From Phycisphaeraceae bacterium D3-23 (GTDB taxonomy: Bacteria > Planctomycetota > Phycisphaerae > Phycisphaerales > Phycisphaeraceae), in NCBI GenBank assembly GCA_039555135.1, contig CP114179.1, positions 1,116,001 through 1,180,000 of the forward strand: a stretch of DNA of 64,000 nucleotides. The letters are read 5' to 3'. This document shows, piece by piece, positions 33,858 through 41,977 of the stretch. Position 1 is the first letter of the stretch. Each line of letters starts with the position of its first letter. The translations under genes were made by a program, and so were the position numbers. Under the pieces are notes generated by a model that worked only from the letters and a program-made list of their open reading frames with translations, made no database searches and was not told where the DNA came from.

Positions 33858-34454
33858 TTGCCAACCCACCTTTTCAAAGCCGCCAACGCCCTCTGGACGA
33901 TCGCGATGGGCGCGTTCCTCGGCCTCACGGGCGGGCTGGTCGTCGCGATCATCGTTATCTTCCGGGGGGCCGAGGACATCGCCGCGTCGCCGGGTATCGC
34001 GCCCTACAACGACCCGATGTTCACCGCGTTCAGCCACCAGGCCGTCGCGGGCTACACCGGCCAGATGCTGTTCAAGATCGGCGGCATCGCGGCGCTGGCC
34101 CTACTTGGGTTGGCGGTGCTGACCCTGACCATCCGGACGCTGCTCATGATCGGTCGGCCCGGCGTCGGCTCGAGAGGCGCGGGCCTCGCGCGGGCGGTCG
34201 CGCTGGCAGGCGCGGTGGGCTTCATGGCTCTGGGCTCGGCCGTCACACTGAAGATCAACGCGAGCTGGCCCGGGCTCTACGACACCGCCGCGTCGCAGCA
34301 AGAGATGGACACCCGGCGGGCCGACTTTGACCAGCTTCACCGGCGGTCCGAGCGGGTCGTTACAATCGCGTGGCTGTGCGGCCTGGTCGCGCTGGGCGTC
34401 TCGCCCTGGTGCAGGGAGCCGACACCGACCAACGCGACGGCCATTTCTCAGTAG
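33858..34454 (+). CDS. Membrane protein, DUF4149-like (tentative)
   Basis: The 198-residue product is assigned to TTG 33858, which has GGAG eight bases upstream; no ATG fits. It has four hydrophobic segments (about 12-36, 72-98, 111-131, 170-190). The first loop contains SHQAVAGYTGQMLFKIGG after a short soluble stretch, like DUF4149 proteins, in which a helix carries an AG-x-F motif. The assignment is loose. It is 12 bases ahead of the aldolase-like gene and probably shares its transcript. Confidence 0.65.
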   Translation: MPTHLFKAANALWTIAMGAFLGLTGGLVVAIIVIFRGAEDIAASPGIAPYNDPMFTAFSHQAVAGYTGQMLFKIGGIAALALLGLAVLTLTIRTLLMIGRPGVGSRGAGLARAVALAGAVGFMALGSAVTLKINASWPGLYDTAASQQEMDTRRADFDQLHRRSERVVTIAWLCGLVALGVSPWCREPTPTNATAISQ

Positions 34455-34466
34455 GTGGGGCACACG

Positions 34467-35051
34467 ATGGATGAACAACACATCAGGCAAGCGGTCTGCC
34501 GAGCAGCGCACGAGCTCTGGCTACGCGGGCTGGTCGCGGGGGATGACGGGCTGGTCTGTGTCGAGCTCAACCGCCGGCGGTACGTCGTCGCGCCGCCCGG
34601 TGTGCGCAAGGCCGACGCCCAGCCCCACCAGACCCGTGACGTCGACCTCGACGGCGAGTCGGTCGGCCAGTCCCGCACCAGCGGACGCGCGGCCGTGCCC
34701 CCAAGCTACTGGCGGGCCTGCTCGGCCGCGCTGCGCCTCAGCGCACGCACCGCCGAAGACCCCCGCGCCGACGGACCCACCGTCCACGCCTGCATCATCG
34801 CCCAGCCCGTTGCGCTCCTGGCCCTGCTCCACCGCGCGGGCGACGGCGACACGATCTCACTCGCCTCGGGCCGACAACTCCCCGTGCTCGACCCGGCCGA
34901 CGAAGAACGCATCACCGAGACGGTCGGCGAAGCGCCGGGCATCCTCCTGCGCGGCGTCGGCCTGTTCGTCCCCGCCGCGACGCTAGACCGCACACTCAAC
35001 CGCGTCGAACGCCTCGAGCACGACGCGGCCGTAACCCTCGCCGCGCGCTGA
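34467..35051 (+). CDS. Class II aldolase/adducin-like protein, metal site not conserved
   Basis: The 194-residue predicted protein has the class II aldolase outline: AVCRAAHELWLRGLVAGDDG, a RRYVVAPPGVRKAD strand-turn, HACIIAQPVALLALLHR, and a late GILLRGVGLFVPAATLDRTL. In catalytic members the middle motif is HTHPPYA and a later histidine completes the zinc site. Here the first motif has only VHACIIAQ and the phosphate-loop GN is replaced by DD. It therefore looks like a divergent, perhaps non-catalytic, relative. Start may be ATG 34467 or GTG 34455. nth follows after 127 bases. Confidence 0.7.
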   Translation: MDEQHIRQAVCRAAHELWLRGLVAGDDGLVCVELNRRRYVVAPPGVRKADAQPHQTRDVDLDGESVGQSRTSGRAAVPPSYWRACSAALRLSARTAEDPRADGPTVHACIIAQPVALLALLHRAGDGDTISLASGRQLPVLDPADEERITETVGEAPGILLRGVGLFVPAATLDRTLNRVERLEHDAAVTLAAR

Positions 35052-35178
35052 TCCCCACCCCCATCGCATCAGCAAAACCACGTGCCATGGCCGATCCGCG
35101 CAGCGGCCGCCCGCGCCGACGCAGCAAGACGCTTCTCGCGCCAACTCGGGCCACGGTGTACGGCGGTAGAATCCCGTC

Positions 35179-35877
35179 ATGCCCGCGAAGCGTAAGCCCG
35201 CCGAGCCCAGGATCACCAAGGCCCCCGAGCCCGAGCGCCGCCGGGCCGCGCGCATCTACAAACGCCTCGAATCGCTCTACCCCGATGCGCACTGCGCGCT
35301 AATCCACGACAACCCCTTCGAGCTCCTCGTCGCGACCATCCTCTCGGCCCAGTGCACCGACGTCCTGGTCAACAAGGTCACCCCCGGGCTCTTCGCCGCG
35401 CTGCCCACGCCGCAAAAGATGGCCGACGCCGACCTCGCCGTCATCGAAAGCCATGTCAGCCGCGTCAACTTCTGGCGAAACAAGGCCAAGAACCTCCACG
35501 CCATGGCCAACCGGCTCGTCGACGAATACGCCGGCGAAGTCCCCCAGACGATGGAAGACCTCGTCACGCTCCCCGGCGCCGCCCGCAAGACCGCCAACGT
35601 CGTGCTGGGCAACGCGTTCAACATCAACCACGGCGTCGTCGTCGATACCCACGTCGGCCGCATCGCCAAACGCTTCGGGCTCACCGAGCACGACGACCCT
35701 AAGAAAGTCGAACGCGACCTCATAGCCCTCTTTCCCCGAAAAAACTGGTGCGCGCTCTCGCACCTGATGATCTACCACGGCCGACAGGTCTGCAAAGCCC
35801 GCCACGCGCTGTGCGCCGACAACGCCCTGTGCCGGGCGTACTGCAGCAATGCCAAGGCCCAAGTGATGGAGCAGTAG
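35179..35877 (+). CDS. nth: Endonuclease III
   Basis: This bifunctional glycosylase/AP lyase removes oxidised pyrimidines in base excision repair. The 232-residue protein has LLVATILSAQCTDVLVNKVT, helix-hairpin-helix plus catalytic Lys in LPGAARKTANVVLGNAF (Gly to Ala in the hairpin), and the catalytic Asp in HGVVVDTHVGRIAKR. The C-terminal iron-sulfur cysteines are CKARHALCADNALCRAYC, spaced 6, 5 and 3 residues, where E. coli has 6, 2 and 5. A 4Fe-4S cluster is likely but the spacing is unusual. With mutS upstream on the same strand, this is a repair-rich segment. Confidence 0.93.
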   Translation: MPAKRKPAEPRITKAPEPERRRAARIYKRLESLYPDAHCALIHDNPFELLVATILSAQCTDVLVNKVTPGLFAALPTPQKMADADLAVIESHVSRVNFWRNKAKNLHAMANRLVDEYAGEVPQTMEDLVTLPGAARKTANVVLGNAFNINHGVVVDTHVGRIAKRFGLTEHDDPKKVERDLIALFPRKNWCALSHLMIYHGRQVCKARHALCADNALCRAYCSNAKAQVMEQ

Positions 35878-35894
35878 CACGCACGCACCGCTGC

Positions 35895-35955
35895 GTTAGC
35901 CGTCGCCGCCGCAGCGATGCTCTCCGCCCTCCCCCCGCGTGTGACGCGACGGCTA
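35895..35955. repeat. Inverted repeat GTTAGCCGTCGC...GCGACGGCTA
   Basis: Arms GTTAGCCGTCGC (35895-35906) and GCGACGGCTA (35946-35955) flank a 39-base loop. A single arm recurs at 60498-60509 and a related longer palindrome at 3139-3212. It lies between nth and the TMTC-like gene. Confidence 0.65.
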
Positions 35956-35983
35956 CTCTCACGGCTCAAGATAACGCGCTCGA

Positions 35984-37714
35984 TTGATGCACGAATCCAA
36001 CTCCAACTCGCTGCAACACCGAGCGCTGACCGTGCTCGCCTTCGTCGCTGCGGCGTTCCTCATCCATGCGCTCGCGCTTGGCAACCCCTTCCTCATCGAC
36101 GACCACAGCGCGATTCAGGAGCACCCCGATGTGCAGGACCTCGCCGGCGGGCTCCGCCTGTGGACGCATCACTACTGGGAGGGTTCGCCGTCGCTCGACG
36201 ACCAGCTCTACCGGCCCGTCACCGTGTTTTCGTTCTGGCTCAGCCAACGCCTGACGCCCGACAGCGCGGCCGGGTTCCGCATCGTCAACATCTTACTACT
36301 CGCCGCGATCGCGCTGTGCGTCGTGTCCTGGCTCAAACGCTATACCGGGACCCTGCCCGCGCTGATCGCCGGCGCGATCGTCCTCACCCACCCCGCCAAC
36401 ACCGAGGCGATCAACCACCTCGTCGGCCGCGCAGACCTGCTCGCGGTTTTCGGCATCGTCGGCTTCCTGGCGCTGCAGGCCAACGCACAGCAGACCGGCT
36501 GGACCTGGCCACGCATCACAGGTGCCGCCGGGCTCGCCCTTGTGGCACTCGGCTCAAAAGAAAGCGGCCTCGCCCTGATCCCCTGCGCGATCGCGCAAGG
36601 GTGGGTCGACTCGGCAAACACAGACGATGTTGCTAACTACGAGCCGCGACCGGCAGGGAGCGGACCCGATGCCGTCGAACGAGCGAATGCCTGCCAGACC
36701 GCCCTAGGCGTCTGCCCCAAACGCGCGCTCTTCCTCGCACTTTTCCTACCATTCGCCGGCTACCTCGCCGCCCGCCTCACAGTCGTCGGCCTCCCGACCG
36801 GCTACGCCCCCGCGACCGACGACCTCACCGGCAACCCGTTGCGCGGCATAGGGTTCTTCGAACGCCTGCCGGATGTTCTTGCCGTCGCGTGGTGGTATGT
36901 CCGGCAGTTCGTATGGCCTTGGACAACCTACAACCACACGCCCGCGCCCAATCAAGTCGGCCAATGGAACTTACTGGCCGTCCGCGGGATCATGACCTAT
37001 GGCCTGCTTCTTTTCATTGCCATCGGCGGGCTCCGCAACCGTGTGCCGGCCTTGGTGCCGATCATCCTTCTCTTGGCCTACCTGTTGATCGTTGGCCACC
37101 TGCTTACTGTCACCGGGGCGTATGCCGCCAACCGTCTCACCGTCCCGACGACGGCCGGTTTCGCGATGCTGCTGGGCCTCGCTCTGCATGGCTACCTAAA
37201 GTCTGACACGTGGCATCGCCGCGTGATCCCGGCGGTCGTTCTCATTGCCACTCTCGCCTTCGCCTTCCAAACCGCCCGCGCCAACCGCGCGTGGTCCAGC
37301 GAACTCGCGCGGATGCACGCCGACGTCCAGGCCGACGACGAAGACCCCATCGCCCTCTACTGGCTGGGCCAGGCACAGCTCGGCTACGACAACGACGCGG
37401 CCGTATCTCACCTCAAACGCGCCCACGCGCTCGCGCCGCAATCCAACCAAGCCGCCGCCGCCCTCGCCGACGCCCTGCTCGCCACCGGCGACGACCGCGC
37501 GGCGTGGAAGCTCTACGACGAGCTGCTCACGCGCGACGCCCCGATGACCGACGCGCAACGCGCCAACGCCGCGATGACCGCGTTCAATACCAGACGCTAC
37601 GACCGAGCAAGAGAACTGGTACGTTCGCTGCCCGCCGACCTCGCCCAGCCGATCGAGCACGCCCTACGGGCCATTGGCGAAACTGCAGCCCCGGACGACC
37701 AGGCCCTGCCCTAA
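35984..37714 (+). CDS. TMTC-like multi-pass membrane protein with TPR-type C-terminus
   Basis: The 576-residue protein resembles the TMTC/GT-C group of membrane proteins with TPRs. It has about ten hydrophobic segments from residue 12 to 425, an acidic first loop NPFLIDDHSAIQEHPDVQ (the DD motif of GT-C enzymes), THPANTEAINHLVGRADLLA, and a C-terminal helical part (about 445-565) with YWLGQAQLGYDNDAAVSHLK and AAWKLYDELL typical of TPRs. Known TMTCs are O-mannosyltransferases; activity here is inferred. Residues 219-250 (YEPRPAGSGPDAVERANACQ) are extra. Their first ten residues are encoded by a half-copy of the palindrome at 60378-60459. The sulfatase gene follows after 16 bases. Confidence 0.8.
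   Translation: MMHESNSNSLQHRALTVLAFVAAAFLIHALALGNPFLIDDHSAIQEHPDVQDLAGGLRLWTHHYWEGSPSLDDQLYRPVTVFSFWLSQRLTPDSAAGFRIVNILLLAAIALCVVSWLKRYTGTLPALIAGAIVLTHPANTEAINHLVGRADLLAVFGIVGFLALQANAQQTGWTWPRITGAAGLALVALGSKESGLALIPCAIAQGWVDSANTDDVANYEPRPAGSGPDAVERANACQTALGVCPKRALFLALFLPFAGYLAARLTVVGLPTGYAPATDDLTGNPLRGIGFFERLPDVLAVAWWYVRQFVWPWTTYNHTPAPNQVGQWNLLAVRGIMTYGLLLFIAIGGLRNRVPALVPIILLLAYLLIVGHLLTVTGAYAANRLTVPTTAGFAMLLGLALHGYLKSDTWHRRVIPAVVLIATLAFAFQTARANRAWSSELARMHADVQADDEDPIALYWLGQAQLGYDNDAAVSHLKRAHALAPQSNQAAAALADALLATGDDRAAWKLYDELLTRDAPMTDAQRANAAMTAFNTRRYDRARELVRSLPADLAQPIEHALRAIGETAAPDDQALP
36639..36666 (+). repeat. Half-copy of the GAGCCGCGACCGTGAGGGAGCGG palindrome inside the TMTC-like gene
   Basis: GAGCCGCGACCGGCAGGGAG followed by CGGAC matches one arm of the palindrome at 60378-60459 at 26 of 28 positions. 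It is read in frame as YEPRPAGSGP in a loop between membrane helices. No complementary arm is present here. Confidence 0.75.
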
Positions 37715-37730
37715 CCGCCTTGTGAGAAGC

Positions 37731-39113
37731 ATGATGAAACCCACAACGCTGCTCTGCACATTCATGCTCAGCGCGCTCGCCGTCATCGCAATCGGCTGTG
37801 CCACCCAGCCCGACGATAGCGCAGCGGCAGACCCCGCCGAGACCGACCCACGCCCCAACGTCCTGTTCATCATGGCAGACGACATGGGCTACGAGTGTCT
37901 TGGTGCCAACGGCGGAACGTCATATGACACACCACGCCTTGATGCGCTCGCCGCGAACGGCCTCCGTTTCACCAACGCCCACGCCCAGCCGATCTGCACG
38001 CCCTCGCGCGTCCAGCTCATGACCGGCATCTACAACAACCGAAACTACCTCCGCTTTGGCCAGCTCGACCCCGAGGCCAACACCTTCGCCCACCTCTTCC
38101 GCGACGCGGGGTACGCGACCGTGATCGCCGGCAAGTGGCAACTCGGCGGCGGCCTGGGCGCGCCCGACCACTTCGGCTTCGACGAGTACTGCCTCTGGCA
38201 GCTCACCCGGGCCGGGCCCGGCAAGATCGCGCCGCGCTACCCCAACCCCGGGCTCGAAGTCAACGGCGAGGTCGTCGACTACACCGGCGGCACCTACGGG
38301 CCGGACATCGTCAGCGACTACCTCTGCGGATTCTTTGAGCGCCACACGGACCAGCCATTCTTCGCGTACTACCCGATGATCCTGCCGCACTTCCCGTTCC
38401 AGCCGACGCCAGACAGCGACGCTTGGGACCCGACCGAGAGCCGGGAGTACCCCCGCCGGGAATGGCGCGACGCATGGTTCGCCGACATGGTCGCCTACAC
38501 CGACCACGTCGTCGGCAAGCTGGTCGATCAGCTCGACGAACTCGGTCTCTTAGAGAACACGATCATCGTCTTCGTCGGCGACAACGGCACGTACTTCAAC
38601 CTCACCTCGCAACTCAACGGGCGCGACGTCGTCGGCGGCAAGGGCAAGACGATCGACACGGGCACGCACGTCCCGCTGGTCGTGCACTGGCCCGCGGCGG
38701 TGGAACCGGGCCGGGTGAGCGAGAGTCTCGTCGACCTGTCGGACTTCCTCCCGACGCTCGCCGACGCGGCAGGGATCGATGTGCCCGCGGGCTGGGAGGT
38801 CAACGGCATCAGCTTCGCCGAAGAGCTGCGCGGGGGCGCCCCGTCATCCCGCACATACATCTACTGCTGGTACCAACGCAACGGCGTCCGCGAAACCGCC
38901 AGCCAACACGTCCGCACCGCGCAGCTCAAGCTCTACGCCGATGGCCGATTGTTCAATACGCTGGAAGACCCCGACGAAACCACACCGATCGGCACCGCGA
39001 CACTGAACGCAGAAGACCGCGCGACCTACGCCATGCTGAGCGACGCGCTCGGGCATCACACCACCATCACCGAAGCCTGCGACCCGATCCAGAACGAGAA
39101 GCGCGGGGAGTAA
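37731..39113 (+). CDS. Sulfatase lipoprotein
   Basis: This 460-residue formylglycine-dependent sulfatase begins with a lipoprotein signal (MLSALAVIAIGC). The metal-binding start is VLFIMADDMGYECLGANGG and the modification site is ICTPSRVQLMTG (CxPSR, Cys to formylglycine). IAGKWQLGGG, ILPHFPFQP, then IIVFVGDNGTYFN with the second Asp-Asn metal pair, follow in the usual order. It should act outside the cytoplasm, probably on sulfated polysaccharides as is usual for planctomycetes. A formylglycine-generating enzyme is not in the window. It closely follows the TMTC-like gene and ends just before the convergent argC. Confidence 0.93.
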   Translation: MMKPTTLLCTFMLSALAVIAIGCATQPDDSAAADPAETDPRPNVLFIMADDMGYECLGANGGTSYDTPRLDALAANGLRFTNAHAQPICTPSRVQLMTGIYNNRNYLRFGQLDPEANTFAHLFRDAGYATVIAGKWQLGGGLGAPDHFGFDEYCLWQLTRAGPGKIAPRYPNPGLEVNGEVVDYTGGTYGPDIVSDYLCGFFERHTDQPFFAYYPMILPHFPFQPTPDSDAWDPTESREYPRREWRDAWFADMVAYTDHVVGKLVDQLDELGLLENTIIVFVGDNGTYFNLTSQLNGRDVVGGKGKTIDTGTHVPLVVHWPAAVEPGRVSESLVDLSDFLPTLADAAGIDVPAGWEVNGISFAEELRGGAPSSRTYIYCWYQRNGVRETASQHVRTAQLKLYADGRLFNTLEDPDETTPIGTATLNAEDRATYAMLSDALGHHTTITEACDPIQNEKRGE

Positions 39114-39135
39114 ACGCGCCCGCGCGCCAGCGGAG

Positions 39136-40203
39136 TTACAAAAGCCCCGCCGTCTCGGGCAGCTCGAACACCGCGTTCATGTTCTGGACCGCCTGACCGC
39201 TCGCGCCCTTCATCAGGTTGTCCTCGGCCGCGAACACCACGACCGTCTTCGCATCCCCGTGCTCGGTCAGCCGGACCGATACGTCACAGAAGTTCGTACC
39301 CACCACATCCTTAATCCCCGGTAAGTCCTCGCGCACCCGCACGAACGGCTCGTCCGCGTACGCATCATCGAACGCCGAGAGCAGTTCCGCCTCCGTCACG
39401 TCCGGGTCGGCGGGCTCCAGATACACCGTCTCGAGGATGCCGCGGTCCACGGGCAACAGGTGGGGCACGAAGAGCGGGTCGATGGGCTTGCCCGCGACGC
39501 GCGTGAGGGTCTGCGCGATCTCGGGCTGGTGGCGGTGCCCGCCGATCGTGCCGTAGGGCGTGTAGTTCTGGTTGAACTCGGGGAAGTGGAGGTGGGGCTT
39601 GGGCGATCGGCCCGCCCCGGTGACGCCCGAGTTGGCGTTGATGACGATGCGGCCGGTCTTGACCAGCGCGTGGCTCAAGAGCGGCGCAATCGCGAGCGCC
39701 GCGGCGGTCGGGTAGCAGCCCGGGTTGGCGACAAGCGTCGCACCCGGCAGCGCGCTTCGGAACAGCTCTGGGATGCCGTACACCGCGTCGGCCAGGTTGC
39801 CCGGGTCGTCGTGCTTCGTGTCGTACACACGCTCGTAGAGCTCCTGCGACTCGATCCGGTAGTCGGCGCTCAGGTCGATCACGCGCAGGCCGGCATCGAG
39901 CATCGCCGGGGCGTGCGCCATCGCGGCCTTGTGCGGCAGGCCGAGGAACACAACATCGGCCGACTGCGCGATCAGCTCGGCATCGATCGGGCGCGCGACC
40001 GCGACCTCGGCGTCCAGCCGACCCAGGAGCTGCGGGAACTCCTCGCGCAGGTCGGGCGGCGTCGCGCGGTGCGACGCGAGGTACGTGACCTCGGCGTACG
40101 GGTGGCGCAGCAGCAGGTCGATGAGGACGTAGCCGGTGTACCCCGTGCAGCCGACGATGGCGGCGCGGGTCTTGGGTCGGTCGGGGTCGGGTGCTGGGGT
40201 CAT
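39136..40203 (-). CDS. argC: N-acetyl-gamma-glutamyl-phosphate reductase
   Basis: ArgC reduces N-acetylglutamyl-phosphate to the semialdehyde in arginine synthesis. The 355-residue protein starts at ATG 40203 (MTPAPDPDRPKTRAAIVG). It has the NADP-binding GCTGYTGYVLIDLLLRHP, the YGIPELFR segment, active-site Cys in LVANPGCYPTAAALA, SGVTGAGRSPK, GGHRHQPEIAQ with the catalytic His, and a C-terminal FAAEDNLMKGASGQAVQNMN. It is the type-1 form with dimer interface typical of bacteria. No other arg genes are near. The upstream region holds a repeat and the divergent hsp20 promoter. Confidence 0.95.
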   Translation of the reverse strand: MTPAPDPDRPKTRAAIVGCTGYTGYVLIDLLLRHPYAEVTYLASHRATPPDLREEFPQLLGRLDAEVAVARPIDAELIAQSADVVFLGLPHKAAMAHAPAMLDAGLRVIDLSADYRIESQELYERVYDTKHDDPGNLADAVYGIPELFRSALPGATLVANPGCYPTAAALAIAPLLSHALVKTGRIVINANSGVTGAGRSPKPHLHFPEFNQNYTPYGTIGGHRHQPEIAQTLTRVAGKPIDPLFVPHLLPVDRGILETVYLEPADPDVTEAELLSAFDDAYADEPFVRVREDLPGIKDVVGTNFCDVSVRLTEHGDAKTVVVFAAEDNLMKGASGQAVQNMNAVFELPETAGLL

Positions 40204-40269
40204 GGCGGATGTCAGATCGCGGGACTTCTTGTGAGTTCTTTGGGCATCGTAATCGAACGCGCCGCCGAT

Positions 40270-40375
40270 CTTTTGACAGGATTGCAGGATGTCGCGGATT
40301 GACAGGATCTGGATCGACGCACGTACCGCGCCCTCCGCGTCTCTGCGCCCTCCGCGTCCTCTGCGGTAGATTCCT
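40270..40375. repeat. CGCAGAGG / ATCCTGTCA tandem-repeat element upstream of argC
   Basis: On the minus strand this reads as tandem CGCAGAGGACGCGGAGGGCG-type units, followed by repeated CCTGTCAAT/CCTGCAAT units (GATCCTGTCAATCC, CATCCTGCAATCCTGTC). It separates argC from the hsp20 promoter region. Similar CGCAGAGG and ATCCTGTCA arrays are, from general experience, common in intergenic DNA of planctomycetes and other phyla. It keeps an open frame into argC, but I do not take it as part of the protein. Confidence 0.6.
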
Positions 40376-40423
40376 TCCGCCATGGCCTTAGAAAGCTGCG
40401 GCGATGGCCTCCCGCCGCCGCGA

Positions 40424-40442
40424 AACTGCCAAACCGGCAGTT
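40424..40442. promoter_or_regulatory. Palindrome AACTGCCaaaccGGCAGTT, possible activator site
   Basis: A perfect 7-bp inverted repeat with a 5-base centre lies about 60 bases upstream of the sigma-54 -24 box of hsp20. A second, weaker one (CCGTAAA...TTTACGG, 40462-40492) lies nearer. Either could bind an enhancer-binding protein; this is inference from position and symmetry. Confidence 0.45.
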
Positions 40443-40502
40443 GAGGGAGCTCGCGTCACGACCGTAAACGCATTGAGAACAGTAATTTACGGCCATCACG
40501 CC

Positions 40503-40518
40503 TGGCACGCCGGTTGCA
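40503..40518 (+). promoter_or_regulatory. Sigma-54 (RpoN) promoter for hsp20
   Basis: CTGGCACGCCGGTTGCAT matches the sigma-54 consensus YTGGCACGrNNNTTGCW at nearly every position, with GG at 40504-40505, exactly ten bases, then GC at 40516-40517. Transcription should start about a dozen bases downstream, near 40529. That gives an approximately 78-base leader before the hsp20 ATG at 40607. Confidence 0.8.
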
Positions 40519-40606
40519 TCCCTACCCCCGCAGGCCGGCCGCAATGTGCAGGCCCGGCCGACCGACACGGCCCTGGCACCCTACGCTTCTAGAAAGGAGA
40601 CACGCC

Positions 40607-41047
40607 ATGATCCACACCATGAACAAAGTCTGGGACAACCCCCTCGAGATGCTCCGCGACGTCGACCGCGCGATCGGCAAACGCTTCAACTTCGACACCG
40701 GCGACCTCACCGCGCAGTACCCCGTCGACATCCACGAAGACGACGACGCCCTCACCGTTGAGGCCGAGCTGCCCGGCTTCGCCAAGGACGAGGTCGATGT
40801 CAACATCGACCAGGGCGTCCTCACCATCAGCGCCGAACGCAAGCCGGCCGACCGCACCAACGGCGGCGAGAAGCCCGTCGGCACGATGCACGTCCACGAA
40901 CGCAAGTACCTCCGCGTCGCCCGCAAGTTCACCCTGCCCGGCTCGGTGGACCCGACAAACGTCGACGCGAAGCTGGCGGACGGCGTGCTGACGCTGAAGC
41001 TCTCGAAGCGCGACGAAGTCAAGCCCCGCAAGATCCAGGTGCAGTAA
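40607..41047 (+). CDS. Small heat shock protein, Hsp20/alpha-crystallin family
   Basis: The 146-residue protein is an ATP-independent holdase chaperone. The alpha-crystallin domain spans about residues 38-140: YPVDIHEDDDALTVEAELPG, GVLTISAERK, KYLRVARKFTLPGSVD, LADGVLTLKLSK, with a short C-terminal RKIQVQ that replaces the usual IxI. Start is ATG 40607, with the strong ribosome-binding site AGAAAGGAGA just upstream. It is preceded by a sigma-54 promoter and followed at a distance by a terminator. It is transcribed alone. Confidence 0.95.
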   Translation: MIHTMNKVWDNPLEMLRDVDRAIGKRFNFDTGDLTAQYPVDIHEDDDALTVEAELPGFAKDEVDVNIDQGVLTISAERKPADRTNGGEKPVGTMHVHERKYLRVARKFTLPGSVDPTNVDAKLADGVLTLKLSKRDEVKPRKIQVQ

Positions 41048-41209
41048 GAGACACTGCGGGCTGAGCGTCCTTACAGGGGATGATCCCCCCGGGACAAGGG
41101 GTGTAGCCCCCGGGCGTGGCCCGGCGGTTTCGTGACCCCCGCAACCGCCACGTCACACGCGAGGGCAAGCGCCGCAAGAAACGTAGACAAAACAGTCTTT
41201 TCTCCTCCG

Positions 41210-41249
41210 CCGCCGCGCGTTTCCGATCAGGGGACCGCGGCGGTTTTTT
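41210..41249 (+). terminator. Terminator downstream of hsp20
   Basis: CCGCCGCG (41210-41217) pairs with CGCGGCGG (41236-41243), followed by TTTTTTA. It lies 160 bases past the hsp20 stop; the interval has only a GGGG/CCCC hairpin near 41080-41120. The loop of 18 bases is long for a terminator. Confidence 0.65.
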
Positions 41250-41460
41250 ATAACGCCGAACCCAGCAGCCAAAGAACGACCAGCACCACCGGCGCCATCA
41301 CCATCGCGATCACAAACAACACCACAACCCAGCCGATCAACCGCATCACGATCCGCCACGGCATTGGCAGCGTTTCCAAGTGACGCTTGCTGAACAACGG
41401 CCCGACCTTCGACGCGGCCTTGATGCGGCTCGTGTAGGTGTCGGAGCGGTTGAAAGGCAT
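41248..41460 (-). CDS. Small single-TM protein, function unknown
   Basis: This predicted 70-residue protein starts at ATG 41460. The first 35 residues are hydrophilic and basic; residues 38-68 are one long hydrophobic segment (IVMRLIGWVVVLFVIAMVMA and on). It could be a membrane-tethered peptide. No family is recognised. It is retained because the composition is coherent and there is no competing gene. Confidence 0.5.
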   Translation of the reverse strand: MPFNRSDTYTSRIKAASKVGPLFSKRHLETLPMPWRIVMRLIGWVVVLFVIAMVMAPVVLVVLWLLGSAL

Positions 41461-41487
41461 GTGTAATCAACAAAATAAAGGAAGCCA

Positions 41488-41940
41488 CTATGGCCAAGGG
41501 CCTCCATACTCCGGGCGTTCTCTCAGGTAGTCGAGGATCAACTGATTCGGTTCAGCGCCGCCCCAATACTCTCGACGGCCATCACGCAGTCGGATCACAT
41601 TGAAGGGTGGATTCTCATAATCCGGGCTCGCGGTCACTAAGGCTGCGGGGTCGGCAAGCCAGTCTACTTCCACGCGCTCTTGAAGTTCTTTGAAGTCCCG
41701 AGGGTCATCACTTCCTGCCCGTGTGGCGTGATCATCTCGCAGGTCATCCCAGCCGGTCGGCCAATCTCCATCATTCGCTTCCATATGCAGGATCACGATG
41801 TCCGCAACACACCACACGGCGTACGCGTTCGGGACTGTCGTGTTGACGTAACGATACATCGCAACGCCAAAAAGAACGCCCATCGAAACTGCAATAACAC
41901 AGAAGCCCCACAGGATGTAAGCAATCCACTTCATGGTCAC
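41488..41940 (-). CDS. Single-TM protein, function unknown
   Basis: The 150-residue protein has one N-terminal membrane helix (about residues 5-28, IAYILWGFCVIAVSMGVLFG). A soluble part follows, rich in Asp, Trp and Arg (WPTGWDDLRDD, FKELQERVEVDW), ending with LRERPEYGGPWP. Its position-specific Trp and Pro pattern resembles small planctomycete proteins with a pilin-like or GspG-like N-terminus, but no family is certain. Base composition is noticeably less GC-rich than the neighbouring HAD gene. Confidence 0.65.
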   Translation of the reverse strand: MTMKWIAYILWGFCVIAVSMGVLFGVAMYRYVNTTVPNAYAVWCVADIVILHMEANDGDWPTGWDDLRDDHATRAGSDDPRDFKELQERVEVDWLADPAALVTASPDYENPPFNVIRLRDGRREYWGGAEPNQLILDYLRERPEYGGPWP

Positions 41941-41977
41941 ACTTCACGATACCACCCGGCACTTGCGATTCAAAGGC

